NCBI RefSeq assembly: GCF_040438925.1 | Contig: NZ_CP159258.1 | Location: 3,176,001 to 3,240,000 of the forward strand | DNA length: 64,000 nt | Source: Pseudomonas sp. MYb327 | Lineage (GTDB): Bacteria; Pseudomonadota; Gammaproteobacteria; Pseudomonadales; Pseudomonadaceae | Direction: 5' to 3' | Notes under the pieces: generated by a model | Database searches by the model: none | Told to the model about the DNA's origin: nothing | What the model saw: only the letters and a program-made list of their open reading frames with translations | Shown: in pieces, positions 51,144 to 59,872 of the stretch | How the letters are laid out: every line of letters starts with the position of its first letter | Position numbering within the stretch: the first letter of the stretch is position 1 | Program-made: the position numbers and the translations under genes

Positions 51144-53222
51144 TTAGCCCTGACTGACCAGGGCTTCGACAGGTTCAATAGTATCGTTACGGATCACCGC
51201 ACCGAACTGCTGCATCATTTGCTGGATGAACGGATCACCGTGGATCGACTCCTCAGCCTCGCGCTGACGGTCGGCACGACGGCGCGACGCCGCCTGGGCC
51301 GGGGTTTCCTGCTCGGGCTTGATCAGCTCCATGGTCAGGGTCAGCGTACGCCCGTGGTGCTGGTTCAACGCATCGTTCAGGCGACGTTGCTGGGTAGCGT
51401 TGAACAAGGCGCTGTGCGCCGGGTCCAGGTGCAACAGCCAATTGTCGCCATCCACGGCGATCAACGTGCAGTTGGCCGCGATGCTGCCAGTCATGCCGGA
51501 GATCGGCAGTTTCGGGAACAGTTCCAGCCATTGCAAGGCCAAACCAGTGGCCGGCGCCGCTGCGGGCTCAGGCTCGGGTTCCGGTGCGGGATCGGCGGCA
51601 TGCTCGCTGGCCAGTTCATCGAGATAACTGTAAGCCGAATCCATGTCTGGCTCGATATAGTCCTCGTCCAGTGGCGGCTCGTCGTCCAGGTCCATGCCCG
51701 GCGTGGCGGCATCGACTTCCGCGACGGACGGCTCAGGGATCGGCGCAGCAGCCCATTCCGGTGCATCCGGCACGACGCTGTCCGGGGTCGGCAATGGCAT
51801 CGGCGGCAATTCGGGTTGTTCACTGGTGGTTTCCAGCACTGGCTCGACTGCTGGCTGTTGAACAGGCGCGGGCTCGACCGGGTCATTCCACGGCAGGTCG
51901 ACAACTTCCTCGACCACCACCGCCTCGACCACAGGTTCAGGCTCGGGCACAACAACCGGTGCTACAGGCTCAGGCTCGGTTACGACTGGCGCCACAACCG
52001 GCGCCGGAACTACGGGTGCAACTGCCGCAGCGACTACCGGCACAACAACTGGCGCGGCAGCCACTGAATTTGCGGAATCAACTGTGGCCTGGCTGATCCC
52101 CACTGGCTTTAGCGGTTGCCTCGGAGCGTCCGCGGTGTCGGCGGGCCGGAAAGCGAGCATCCGCAACAGCACCATTTCGAAGCCACCGCGCGGGTCCGGC
52201 GCCAACGGCAAATCGCGGCGACCGATCAGGCCCATCTGATAGTAGAACTGCACGTCTTCGGCCGGCAGCGCCTGGGCCAGTGCCAGCACCCGGTCACGGT
52301 CGCCGTGGCCGTTGTCGACGCCCTCAGGCAAGGCCTGGGCGATGGCGACACGGTGCAATACGTTGAGAATTTCCGAGAGCACGCCGTTCCAGTCCGGGCC
52401 TTGCTCGGCCAGATGACGAACGGCTTCGAGCAACGCCTTTGCATCGCCTTCGATCAGCGCATGCAGGACGTCATAAACCTGACCGTGATCGAGGGTGCCA
52501 AGCATCGCCCGCACATCGGCGGCCATGACTTTGCCTTCACCGAAGGCAATCGCCTGGTCGGTCAGGCTCATGGCGTCGCGCATGGAACCGTCGGCGGCAC
52601 GGCCCAGCAGCCACAGTGCGTCGTCTTCGAACGGCACATTCTCGACACCCAGCACGTGGGTCAAATGCTCGACTACCCGCTCCGGAGTCATGTTCTTTAG
52701 GGAGAACTGCAGGCAGCGCGAGAGAATCGTTGCGGGAAGTTTCTGCGGGTCGGTGGTGGCCAGGATGAACTTGACGTAGGGTGGCGGCTCTTCAAGGGTT
52801 TTCAGCAGCGCATTGAAGGAATGGCTGGAGAGCATGTGCACTTCGTCGATCAGGTAAACCTTGAAGCGCCCACGGCTCGGCGCGTATTGCACGTTGTCGA
52901 GCAACTCGCGGGTGTCTTCGACCTTGGTGCGGCTGGCGGCGTCGATCTCGATCAGGTCGACGAAGCGGCCCTCGTCGATCTCCCGGCACACCGAGCATTC
53001 GCCACACGGCGTCGAAGTGATACCTGTTTCACAGTTCAGGCATTTGGCGATGATTCGCGCGATGGTGGTCTTGCCGACCCCGCGGGTACCAGTGAAGAGG
53101 TACGCGTGATGCAGCCGCTGGCTGTCCAAGGCATTGATCAGAGCCTTGAGCACATGGGTCTGGCCGACCATTTCGCGGAACGAGCGCGGACGCCATTTAC
53201 GTGCAAGAACCTGATAACTCAT
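51144..53222 (-). CDS. dnaX: DNA polymerase III gamma/tau subunit
   Basis: This 692-residue clamp-loader subunit has Walker A in LFTGTRGVGKTTIARIIAKC, a zinc module (CLNCETG...CGECSVC), and DEVHMLSSHSFNALLKTLEEPP as Walker B and sensor region. Residues about 385-450 are a Val/Pro/Ala/Glu-rich linker with near-repeats of VVPVV and PEPEPV. A C-terminal tau domain follows that binds DnaB and Pol III alpha. I found no clear slippery heptamer for frameshifting to gamma. First gene of the operon with ybaB. Confidence 0.96.
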   Translation of the reverse strand: MSYQVLARKWRPRSFREMVGQTHVLKALINALDSQRLHHAYLFTGTRGVGKTTIARIIAKCLNCETGITSTPCGECSVCREIDEGRFVDLIEIDAASRTKVEDTRELLDNVQYAPSRGRFKVYLIDEVHMLSSHSFNALLKTLEEPPPYVKFILATTDPQKLPATILSRCLQFSLKNMTPERVVEHLTHVLGVENVPFEDDALWLLGRAADGSMRDAMSLTDQAIAFGEGKVMAADVRAMLGTLDHGQVYDVLHALIEGDAKALLEAVRHLAEQGPDWNGVLSEILNVLHRVAIAQALPEGVDNGHGDRDRVLALAQALPAEDVQFYYQMGLIGRRDLPLAPDPRGGFEMVLLRMLAFRPADTADAPRQPLKPVGISQATVDSANSVAAAPVVVPVVAAAVAPVVPAPVVAPVVTEPEPVAPVVVPEPEPVVEAVVVEEVVDLPWNDPVEPAPVQQPAVEPVLETTSEQPELPPMPLPTPDSVVPDAPEWAAAPIPEPSVAEVDAATPGMDLDDEPPLDEDYIEPDMDSAYSYLDELASEHAADPAPEPEPEPAAAPATGLALQWLELFPKLPISGMTGSIAANCTLIAVDGDNWLLHLDPAHSALFNATQQRRLNDALNQHHGRTLTLTMELIKPEQETPAQAASRRRADRQREAEESIHGDPFIQQMMQQFGAVIRNDTIEPVEALVSQG

Positions 53223-53354
53223 CGAAAACCATCACCACTGGAAAGCAGAAGCGGCTAATGCTAGCGGAGCAGGGCCAAAATTGCATCCGGTGGACTCGCC
53301 TAATCTGGCTAAGCTGCATTTTGGGGGCTTCAGGAAAAAAATAACGGAGCGTTT

Positions 53355-54095
53355 ATGCGGCTGGCCCTGGGGGCATTGCTGTTGATCAGCCTGGATGGCG
53401 CGGCCGCGGACGTGCCGTTGCGCTTCGTGGTCCCCGACAGCTGGGCGATGCCGATGGTGCAACTCGAGCGTGGGCGGCCCACCCAGGGCATCCTTTATGA
53501 CGTAATGCTCAGCCTCGCCACCCAGGTGGGCGTGCCCGCCGAATTCCACGTACTGCCTCGCAGCCGGGTGCAAAACGCCATGGAGCACGGTGAGGTCGAT
53601 GTGCGCTGTTACGCCGCGCAGTCATGGATGCCGAACCAGTCCGGCGACTACATCTGGAGCATTCCGCTCTGGACGCAACCTGACTTGCTGATCAGCCACC
53701 CGGCCACGCCCGCCGAGGTGATTCCGGCGACTTTATCGCATCAGTCCATTGGCACCGTGCTTGGCTATAGCTACCCAACCCTGCAACCGCTGTTCGATGC
53801 CGACCAGCTCCACCGCGACGACGCCCGCAATCAGGAACAGGTGCTGGAAAAACTCCATGCCGGGCGCAATCGCTATGCCGTCAGCAATCAATGGACCCTG
53901 GACTGGTTCAATCAGCGCCTGTTGCCGGAGCAGCAATTGCAGAGCGTGGCGGTGTTGCAGGAACAGCGCGTCGGCTGCTATGTGCGCAACGACCCGAAAG
54001 TACCGGTGCAGCGGATTTTGCGCACCTTGCTGCGGATGAAGATGTCCGGGGAGATTGACGACATCATTCGGCTTTATATTGGCGGCAAGTCTTAG
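53355..54095 (+). CDS. Periplasmic solute-binding protein (family 3-like)
   Basis: This 246-residue protein has a signal peptide (MRLALGALLLISLDGAAA) and the bilobed SBP_bac_3 layout: PLRFVVPDSWAMPM, then GILYDVMLSLATQVGVPAEF, then VDVRCYAAQSWMPN. No transporter genes adjoin it. Such orphan proteins may be scavenging receptors or partners of sensory systems; the ligand is unknown. A REP element and ffs follow. Confidence 0.8.
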   Translation: MRLALGALLLISLDGAAADVPLRFVVPDSWAMPMVQLERGRPTQGILYDVMLSLATQVGVPAEFHVLPRSRVQNAMEHGEVDVRCYAAQSWMPNQSGDYIWSIPLWTQPDLLISHPATPAEVIPATLSHQSIGTVLGYSYPTLQPLFDADQLHRDDARNQEQVLEKLHAGRNRYAVSNQWTLDWFNQRLLPEQQLQSVAVLQEQRVGCYVRNDPKVPVQRILRTLLRMKMSGEIDDIIRLYIGGKS

Positions 54096-54126
54096 TCCGG
54101 CGCCTGGCATAAGACTGGTTTGAGGC

Positions 54127-54164
54127 CGCTGCGCGACCCAGCGGGAGCAAGCTCCCTCGCCACA
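54127..54164. repeat. Single REP element (family B)
   Basis: CGCTGCGCGACCCAGCGGGA joined to GCAAGCTCCCTCGCCACA; this is one arm of the family B unit. Confidence 0.7.
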
Positions 54165-54290
54165 GGTTTTGACCTTCTTTGCTTTTTTTGGAGACGACAA
54201 AAAACCGCCCAGGACGATAAATCCATGGCAGTGCAATAAAGTTTTTGATTTAGAAATCGCGAGAGAGAACTCGCGGTGCGTTATGGAGGC

Positions 54291-54397
54291 AACCCCACCA
54301 GCCACACCCCGGCACACAATGTTCCCGCTGTGGCTGCTGCCTTCCGGCTCTGACCAGGTTCACGGGTAATCGTTGCGGGCCTTACGGGGCAAGGGTT
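54291..54397 (-). ncRNA. ffs: 4.5S RNA, signal recognition particle
   Basis: On the minus strand the sequence contains CCTGGTCAGAGCCGGAAGGC followed by AGCAGCCACAG, the conserved SRP domain IV with its GGAA tetraloop (54342-54345) and asymmetric loop. GTGTGCCGGG downstream also matches the bacterial 4.5S consensus. AACCC near 54393 pairs with GGGGTT near 54291 to close the helix. Ends are estimated from alignment by eye to the E. coli RNA. The RNA binds Ffh and directs membrane protein targeting. Confidence 0.92.
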
Positions 54398-54511
54398 TTA
54401 GGCCCTTTGGGTTGCAATATCTCTACCATGCAAACTCACTGCACGGGCAGTAAAAACTCGGGGTGTAGCCAGCACTGTCACACTTTGCTGTAACACTTTG
54501 GTGTCACACCC

Positions 54512-55816
54512 ATGGCCTACATGATCAAGCGCGGGGCGCTCTATTACCTCAATCTCAAGCTACCCAAGCACCTCTTCCCGAGGTGTCACACTTTACGTTT
54601 GAGCCTGAACATCCGGCAGCGGCAGAGTGCCCAGTTCCTCGCCGCTTCACTAGCTCAGCAGGTGCACAAACACTTGAACGAACACCCCCTGGCAGATCTT
54701 CAAACGCTGCGTAGGCTGTGTTCGGAGTGGCGGGATGCTGCACCAACACAGACCATCCAACCCGCTCCACGGAGGGCGCCAGCCAATACCGTGATGCGGA
54801 ACAGCGATGGCCCTACCCTCGCCACCTTGTCGAAGCTCTATATAGAAGAAGGGAAACGTGGCGGGACCTGGCGGGAGGTCAGCACCTTCGAGGTGAAACG
54901 TGCCCTACGCGATCTGTTCGAGTTGATCGGTGATATGCCAGTCGACGCCTTCGACGCTCAGCAAGCCCGACTACTGAAGGAGCGGCTAAGCCGTTGCCCA
55001 CAATACTTCGGCCTACGCCCCGAATATGAAGGCAAGACCCTGATGCAGGTTGTGGAGTCTGGCGCCACCTACAAAACCATCACCGCCGTCACGGTAAACA
55101 ATCGCTTACGCAAGCTCTCTGCCTTTCTCAACTGGTGCAAGTCGAACGGGTATGTCGCGGACAACCCACTGGTGGGCATGAAAGTAATGACGGGATCGGC
55201 CAAAGAGGCGCGACTGTCTTTTGATCGATACGATCTGACCACCCTGCTCGACCTGGATGCTCTGAAGGCTCAAGCCCGAAAACATCCGTGGCGCTATTGG
55301 TTGCCGCTACTAGGACGAACCACCGGGGCACGACTAGAAGAACTCTGCCAGTTGCGGGTGGATGATTTCATCGAACTACAGGGCATCCTGTGCATCCGTA
55401 TCGATGACAGCCGGGAAGATCAGAACCTGAAGAACTCTAGTAGTAGACGTGTACTGCCCATCCACCCTGCCCTGATCGACTTGGGCTTGTTGCAGCACGT
55501 TGAGTCAGTAAGAACCACCGGAGCGGATCGCCTGTTCCCTGAACTCGAAGCCGTGCGGGGGAAGCTGGGCCACGCACCGTCGAAGTGGTTCGGTCGGTAC
55601 AAGACGAAGCTGGGCATCACTGACCCGAGGAAAACATTCCACAGTTTCCGCCACACGCTCATCGATGATCTTCGGGATGCTGGGGTGCAAGACTCGCTGA
55701 TCAAACGGATCGCCGGACACGAGGACGGTGCGGTGACCTTCAGCATTTATGGCAGCCGATCCCCGTTGAAGGCGATGCTGGATGCACTTCACCACATCGT
55801 CGTGATCGACGCCTAG
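54512..55816 (+). CDS. Tyrosine recombinase (phage-type integrase)
   Basis: This is a 434-residue integrase. An N-terminal arm/core-binding part (residues 1-230) precedes the catalytic domain with Arg in GRTTGARLEELCQL, Lys in the beta-hairpin LKNSSSRRVLPIHP, the H-x-x-R box HSFRHT, His in GHEDGAVTF and Tyr in SIYGSRS. All active-site residues appear intact. Its position 115 bases beyond ffs with codon use unlike the flanks marks the left end of a mobile element. No paired excisionase is obvious, though the Xre or winged-helix proteins could serve. Confidence 0.94.
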   Translation: MAYMIKRGALYYLNLKLPKHLFPRCHTLRLSLNIRQRQSAQFLAASLAQQVHKHLNEHPLADLQTLRRLCSEWRDAAPTQTIQPAPRRAPANTVMRNSDGPTLATLSKLYIEEGKRGGTWREVSTFEVKRALRDLFELIGDMPVDAFDAQQARLLKERLSRCPQYFGLRPEYEGKTLMQVVESGATYKTITAVTVNNRLRKLSAFLNWCKSNGYVADNPLVGMKVMTGSAKEARLSFDRYDLTTLLDLDALKAQARKHPWRYWLPLLGRTTGARLEELCQLRVDDFIELQGILCIRIDDSREDQNLKNSSSRRVLPIHPALIDLGLLQHVESVRTTGADRLFPELEAVRGKLGHAPSKWFGRYKTKLGITDPRKTFHSFRHTLIDDLRDAGVQDSLIKRIAGHEDGAVTFSIYGSRSPLKAMLDALHHIVVIDA

Positions 55817-56519
55817 CCCTTAGCCGATGTCCGAACCGCTGGTGATCCCGCTTCTTATATAGAAGGAGGCCGTCGCCGGACTGGGCAACCTGGCGACGGC
55901 GGTACAGCACTGGCGGTTGCCTGATGGAAAAAACTGATTTTTTTTACTGAGATGCTTGACAGCCCGAAACACGCCCCGTATTCTCGCAGCCATCACCAAG
56001 TCACCGGTGAACTATCAGGCCAACCATCGGCCAAAAGTCTGTACCAACTCCTCTGCGGCTTCGTGAAGATTACGAAGTGTTAGCACAGGGGTTTTGTTGC
56101 GTCCAGGATTTCTTAAATCCTAACTCCCTAACTTCAAGTGCGAGATTTACCACCATGCCATGATTGCGAGATAAGACTGTGCCCGTGATTCACCCCAATT
56201 AACGATGGAGAGCAATTAGATGACCTAAGAGAATAACCCTCGCATACATGGCGAGCATAGAGCCATTAGAACAGTTCGACGCCCAAACTCTACTAATACA
56301 ACGGAACTCTAAGTTACCGTGACGGCTTCCTGCTGCCCTGGCAAACCCGAATAACAAACTACAGGATAGAACTATGACCTAGCTCCGACCCGAACACGCA
56401 CTGACCTCGCCCAGTACTGAAACAATGTGCGAGACATATCCATACCTTCGCCCGCATTAAACGCTACAAAGCTGTGGCAACGGGCAGCTACGCCCTAATT
56501 TTGAGAAGTTACCAGTTAT
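55817..56519 (+). other. Long structured leader region before the first KilAC gene
   Basis: No protein gene of credible size is present in 700 bases. It contains a GCCGTCGCC/GGCGACGGC hairpin (55869-55900), a near-consensus promoter (55956-55984), and then a series of short hairpins: TCACCGGTGA (56001-56010), CTTCGT/ACGAAG (56059-56077), AGGATTT/AAATCCT with a three-base loop (56105-56121), CTCGC/GCGAG (56239-56255) and GGGC/GCCC followed by TAATTTT (56482-56502). Two two-codon frames with ribosome-site-like sequences occur within it. Confidence 0.5.
55956..55984 (+). promoter_or_regulatory. Near-consensus sigma-70 promoter
   Basis: TTGACA (55956-55961), a 17-base spacer and TATTCT (55979-55984). 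The expected start is near 55991, giving an untranslated leader of about 530 bases before the KilAC gene at 56520. Confidence 0.75.
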
Positions 56520-57074
56520 ATGAAAATGCAAAACACGTACAGCAGCACCGCACACAACCAAACCACAAGCGCTTTCATCACGTCTAACGGGAGCCCCTTC
56601 ACTCATCACTCACGGAAGGCCTTAGTTAATCCCAATGGTGACACGAGCCCAAACAACCTCGCTGAAGCGTTGAAACTTGTGAGCATACTGAAAACAGACC
56701 GGCTCAAACTGAAACACGAAGTTTTAGCATTGAAGCAGCAAGCTTACAAAAACGCCGAAAAGGTGACTTTCTATGATGAAGTGGCTGATACCGGACATCT
56801 GTTCGATATTGATGAAGCGGCAAAAATTGTTGGTACGGGGCGGACTCGGCTTCTTACCTACCTTCGTAAACATCGCGTACTTATGCGCAGTACCCACCGA
56901 CTGAACCGCCCTTACCAGAAGTATCTTGATGCTGGTCAATTCGAAGTAAAGCACCTGCAATACATGAACCGCAACACTGGCGAGCTGAAATTAAAATCCA
57001 TGCCTTTTCTCACCGGAAAGGGTTTGATCTGGCTTCAGCAATTCATCGCGAAGCATGGTCGAACAGGACTGTAA
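56520..57074 (+). CDS. KilAC-domain protein (phage antirepressor C-terminal type), copy 1
   Basis: This is a 184-residue protein. After a low-complexity Thr/Asn-rich N-terminus and a short predicted coiled coil (LKLVSILKTDRLKLKHEV), residues 80-180 match the KilAC domain: KVTFYDEVADTGHLFDIDEA, then GTGRTRLLTYLRKHRVLM and NRPYQKYLDAGQFEVK. In phage antirepressors this domain usually follows an Ant/Bro domain; here it stands alone. It probably binds DNA or a repressor. A second, shorter copy lies at 58048. Start ATG at 56520 follows GAGAAG. Confidence 0.8.
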   Translation: MKMQNTYSSTAHNQTTSAFITSNGSPFTHHSRKALVNPNGDTSPNNLAEALKLVSILKTDRLKLKHEVLALKQQAYKNAEKVTFYDEVADTGHLFDIDEAAKIVGTGRTRLLTYLRKHRVLMRSTHRLNRPYQKYLDAGQFEVKHLQYMNRNTGELKLKSMPFLTGKGLIWLQQFIAKHGRTGL

Positions 57075-57094
57075 ACGACCTCGCCTGTTGATAG

Positions 57095-57352
57095 ATGAAC
57101 AGTGAGCTGGGGTTAAGGGAAGCACTTCAACTAACAGCGCTAGTAACATGGACGTATACAGCCCGGCCGACCTTATGCACCGACCTGGAGGATATATGCC
57201 TTAAAGGTGGCTGGCGATTTAATACCAGCCACCCTCTAGCTTCCGAAGTGACTGCGCCATTAACAAGACACAAATTCTCCAATCACAATGCAACACATGT
57301 AGCGGCGAGCAATTATTGCCAAAAATTCACAATCGCAAGAGATGACCAATGA
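57095..57352 (+). CDS. Doubtful small hypothetical protein
   Basis: An 85-residue frame starting MNSELGLREALQLTALVTWT fills the gap between the KilAC gene and the protease gene and overlaps the latter's ATG by four bases. It has three scattered cysteines, no recognisable motif and no clear ribosome site. The overlap is in favour; the composition is not. It may be untranslated spacer. Confidence 0.35.
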   Translation: MNSELGLREALQLTALVTWTYTARPTLCTDLEDICLKGGWRFNTSHPLASEVTAPLTRHKFSNHNATHVAASNYCQKFTIARDDQ

Positions 57353-57990
57353 AGTATCGCACTAGCAACAACATTATTAAGCTTGAGAGCAACCAATACC
57401 CAATGAACGCAATTACAAAAGCAAGAAGCTCGACACAATATGTAATACCAATTACCGGTGATATTGGCGAGATTTACGAGTACGGCGAACTAGTTAATAT
57501 CTTAACGTACGCAACGGAAGACGATGCAGTGTATATCCAGCTCTCATCATCTGGCGGAAAATTGGAAACTTGCGACTACCTATGCCGCCGCATGGATGAA
57601 TGCGAGGCAGAGATTACAGTCGAGATCGGCTTTACATGCGCTTCAGCTGCTTCGGCTATTGCCCTCCACGCAAATGACTGGGTCATCTATCCAAGTAGCA
57701 CGATGATGATTCACTCTTGTTCCTACTCTCCGGGGCACGGAAAAGAATCGGATGTTCGGGCAAGAGCAGAGTTTGTTGAACGAGTCAATCAGGAGTGGAT
57801 TGAGCGGACCTATCAAGGATTTCTTATCGAGGAAGAGTTGATTGACGTTCTAGATAACGGCAAGGATCTTTACTTCTACGCAGATGACTTGCGTGAACGT
57901 ATGCCGCTATACAAGCAGTACCGTAAAGAATGTAAAGCTCGAGAAGTCGAAGAAACACTGCAATATTGGAAAACCCTAAACGCAGCCTAA
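57349..57990 (+). CDS. ClpP-like serine protease (S14 family)
   Basis: This 213-residue protein has a ClpP/crotonase-like fold. Its core reads YIQLSSSGGKLETCDYLCRRM, then the nucleophile region GFTCASAASAIALHANDWV and the catalytic-histidine segment SSTMMIHSCSYSPGHG. The Ser (ASAAS) and His (MIHS) fit the S14 triad; the Asp is less certain. Phage members act as prohead proteases, but no head genes are present. An internal ATG at 57403 is an alternative start. It is enclosed by two KilAC genes on the same strand. Confidence 0.8.
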   Translation: MKYRTSNNIIKLESNQYPMNAITKARSSTQYVIPITGDIGEIYEYGELVNILTYATEDDAVYIQLSSSGGKLETCDYLCRRMDECEAEITVEIGFTCASAASAIALHANDWVIYPSSTMMIHSCSYSPGHGKESDVRARAEFVERVNQEWIERTYQGFLIEEELIDVLDNGKDLYFYADDLRERMPLYKQYRKECKAREVEETLQYWKTLNAA

Positions 57991-58047
57991 CATACTAGCG
58001 TCGGCATTCGTTGACGCTCTACTCGCCCAGGAGGGCATTAGAAACAC

Positions 58048-58515
58048 ATGAGTAACATTGTAAACCCGTCTATCCACGAGAACGCTGCTCAGGATCTACT
58101 CAATAACTCGTTGAAGTATCTTCAAGCACTGGCGGGCCAAACACAGGCCCTAGTGGAAGATAACACCCGGCTGGCGCATAAAATTGAAGAAGACGCACCG
58201 AAGGTTGAGTTCTATGACGCAGTAAAGAGCGCTGTTAACTGCCAGACGATGGAACAAGTAGCAAAAAAGTACGGGGTAGGCACTCATACACTGTTCAAAC
58301 TCCTGCGAGAGTGCAAAGTGCTGCGCGACGCCTTGGACTACCCCCCGTACCAGCAATACATTGACTCCGGACACTTCAAGGCCGAGGGTCGGGTGTATCA
58401 GGTTGCTGGCAAGGGGCGCCAGTACAACCGCACCATGGTAACTGGCAAGGGGGAGATCTACATCGGCACGCTGCTCCGTCGGGCCGGTTTGTTGCCAGAG
58501 AATGAAGCCACGTAA
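58048..58515 (+). CDS. KilAC-domain protein, copy 2
   Basis: This 155-residue paralogue of the protein at 56520 has a helical N-terminus (LLNNSLKYLQALAGQTQALVED in two halves), then APKVEFYDAVKSAVNCQTMEQ, GVGTHTLFKLLRECKVLRDA and YPPYQQYIDSGHFKAEG, ending TMVTGKGEIYIGTLLRRAG. The ATG has AGGAGGG twelve bases upstream. Sharing domain and layout with copy 1 but low identity, it suggests an old duplication or two arms of one switch. Confidence 0.8.
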   Translation: MSNIVNPSIHENAAQDLLNNSLKYLQALAGQTQALVEDNTRLAHKIEEDAPKVEFYDAVKSAVNCQTMEQVAKKYGVGTHTLFKLLRECKVLRDALDYPPYQQYIDSGHFKAEGRVYQVAGKGRQYNRTMVTGKGEIYIGTLLRRAGLLPENEAT

Positions 58516-58863
58516 TTGACAACCCTACTGTGGCCTATTCGAAAGGTCGACTAAAGGCTGACGCGTAACCAAGGGCAAATTCTAGACAGCCCGAGGCGAA
58601 ACGCTTTTTACAGATGGCTGGTGTCGCGAAACTGGCCGTCCACTACATTGCAACAAAGTACCAAAATAATACTCAGCGACAGAGGCTGGCACCCGCAACA
58701 CCTCACCTACCCAGACCACCACTTCGCTTGCTCAAGCCTATAGGCCACTGAGCAGAGCGGGCTTCGTGCTGTCCGCAATAAGGGTCACGCGTTCCCAACC
58801 GACAATAACTGGAACACACCGAGGGTTTGCCTATGAACTGAATTAGCACTAGGGATAACATAT
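58516..58863 (+). other. Intergenic stretch before the HTH gene
   Basis: No gene is seen. GCG-AAA-CGC followed by TTTTT (58596-58609) is a very short terminator-like hairpin. ATG AAC TGA (58833-58841) after GAGGG is a two-codon frame just before the next gene. Confidence 0.35.
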
Positions 58864-59766
58864 ATGAAAACGAACACTACTACACCAACAAGTTTCGAAT
58901 ACGCCATCCAACAACTTCGTAAAACGGTGGCAAAAGCACGCACCTCGACAATCGGGGACGTTATCTACGACAAAATCACTAAGGAGTATTATGGCAGCTA
59001 TATAAAGACGCCATATTTACCAGACCCCGCTCCGGAAGAGCCTGTAGAGTCGGAACGCGTTAAGGGGTACTGGCATATTACCGAGGACGGCAGTCCCCTG
59101 CCCCCGGAATGCAAACAAACGCCATCTGAATATCTCGCTCCGGTTGCTGACCTGATTCCGAAGCAGCCTAATCAGCAGACCGAGCACAAGTCCAAGGCCG
59201 GGAAGAAACCTCAAGTCATTAACAATCCTCTGGCCACTGCATTGAGTACCCTCAGGCTGGAAGGTAGATCCACGCCTTGGCTGGACGACTTTGCTTTCGG
59301 GGCAATCTGTACCGGCCCCGGCGTAATCAATGGAAAACACAGCGTTGCTCTCGCAGATGTGAAACGGTTGCTGCACCTTCCCGAACTTTCCGTGGCTACA
59401 GCAGCAGAGCACCTTCTCAACCATGACAGGGAGCCGATGGGCCCGCGACAGCTACAAAGAGTCATAGAAGCGGCGAGAACCGCACTGCGTGGCATCGCAC
59501 TGCACCTTGAACGCAATCCACAAATTCTTCGAACTGTTGATGCAGATATCGACTTCGACAAGTTTTGGGCTACCAATGACGATCAGACTAAGCCAGCCAC
59601 CCCCGCACAACATTCAAAGAAACAACAGGCGCTGGAGATGATCAGGGCAGGGATTCCAACTAAGACCACCGCCAAGGAACTTGGCATATCCAAGAATACG
59701 GTCAAGAAGTGGGATCGCGAGGCACAGGCAGCAGGTGGAGTAGCAGGGGGGGTCAATGACCGTTGA
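58864..59766 (+). CDS. Putative DNA-binding protein with C-terminal helix-turn-helix
   Basis: This 300-residue protein is not recognised as a whole. The C-terminal 50 residues form a resolvase-like helix-turn-helix: KKQQALEMIRAGIPTKTTAK, then ELGISKNTVKKWDREAQ. The central part (140-240) is helical and contains LALADVKRLLHLPELSVATA-type sequence. The N-terminal 110 residues are Pro/Glu/Lys-rich. It lies directly before the hairpin array, so it could bind or use it as a replication or regulatory protein; this is inference. Confidence 0.6.
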   Translation: MKTNTTTPTSFEYAIQQLRKTVAKARTSTIGDVIYDKITKEYYGSYIKTPYLPDPAPEEPVESERVKGYWHITEDGSPLPPECKQTPSEYLAPVADLIPKQPNQQTEHKSKAGKKPQVINNPLATALSTLRLEGRSTPWLDDFAFGAICTGPGVINGKHSVALADVKRLLHLPELSVATAAEHLLNHDREPMGPRQLQRVIEAARTALRGIALHLERNPQILRTVDADIDFDKFWATNDDQTKPATPAQHSKKQQALEMIRAGIPTKTTAKELGISKNTVKKWDREAQAAGGVAGGVNDR

Positions 59767-59872
59767 TTAGCGACAGATATAAAGAGTGAAACTCGCCATG
59801 TACAGCATGGTGAGTGAGCGAATCGCCAAAGGGTAGCTTTGAGATTAATTACCTCTATCATATATTGAACTT

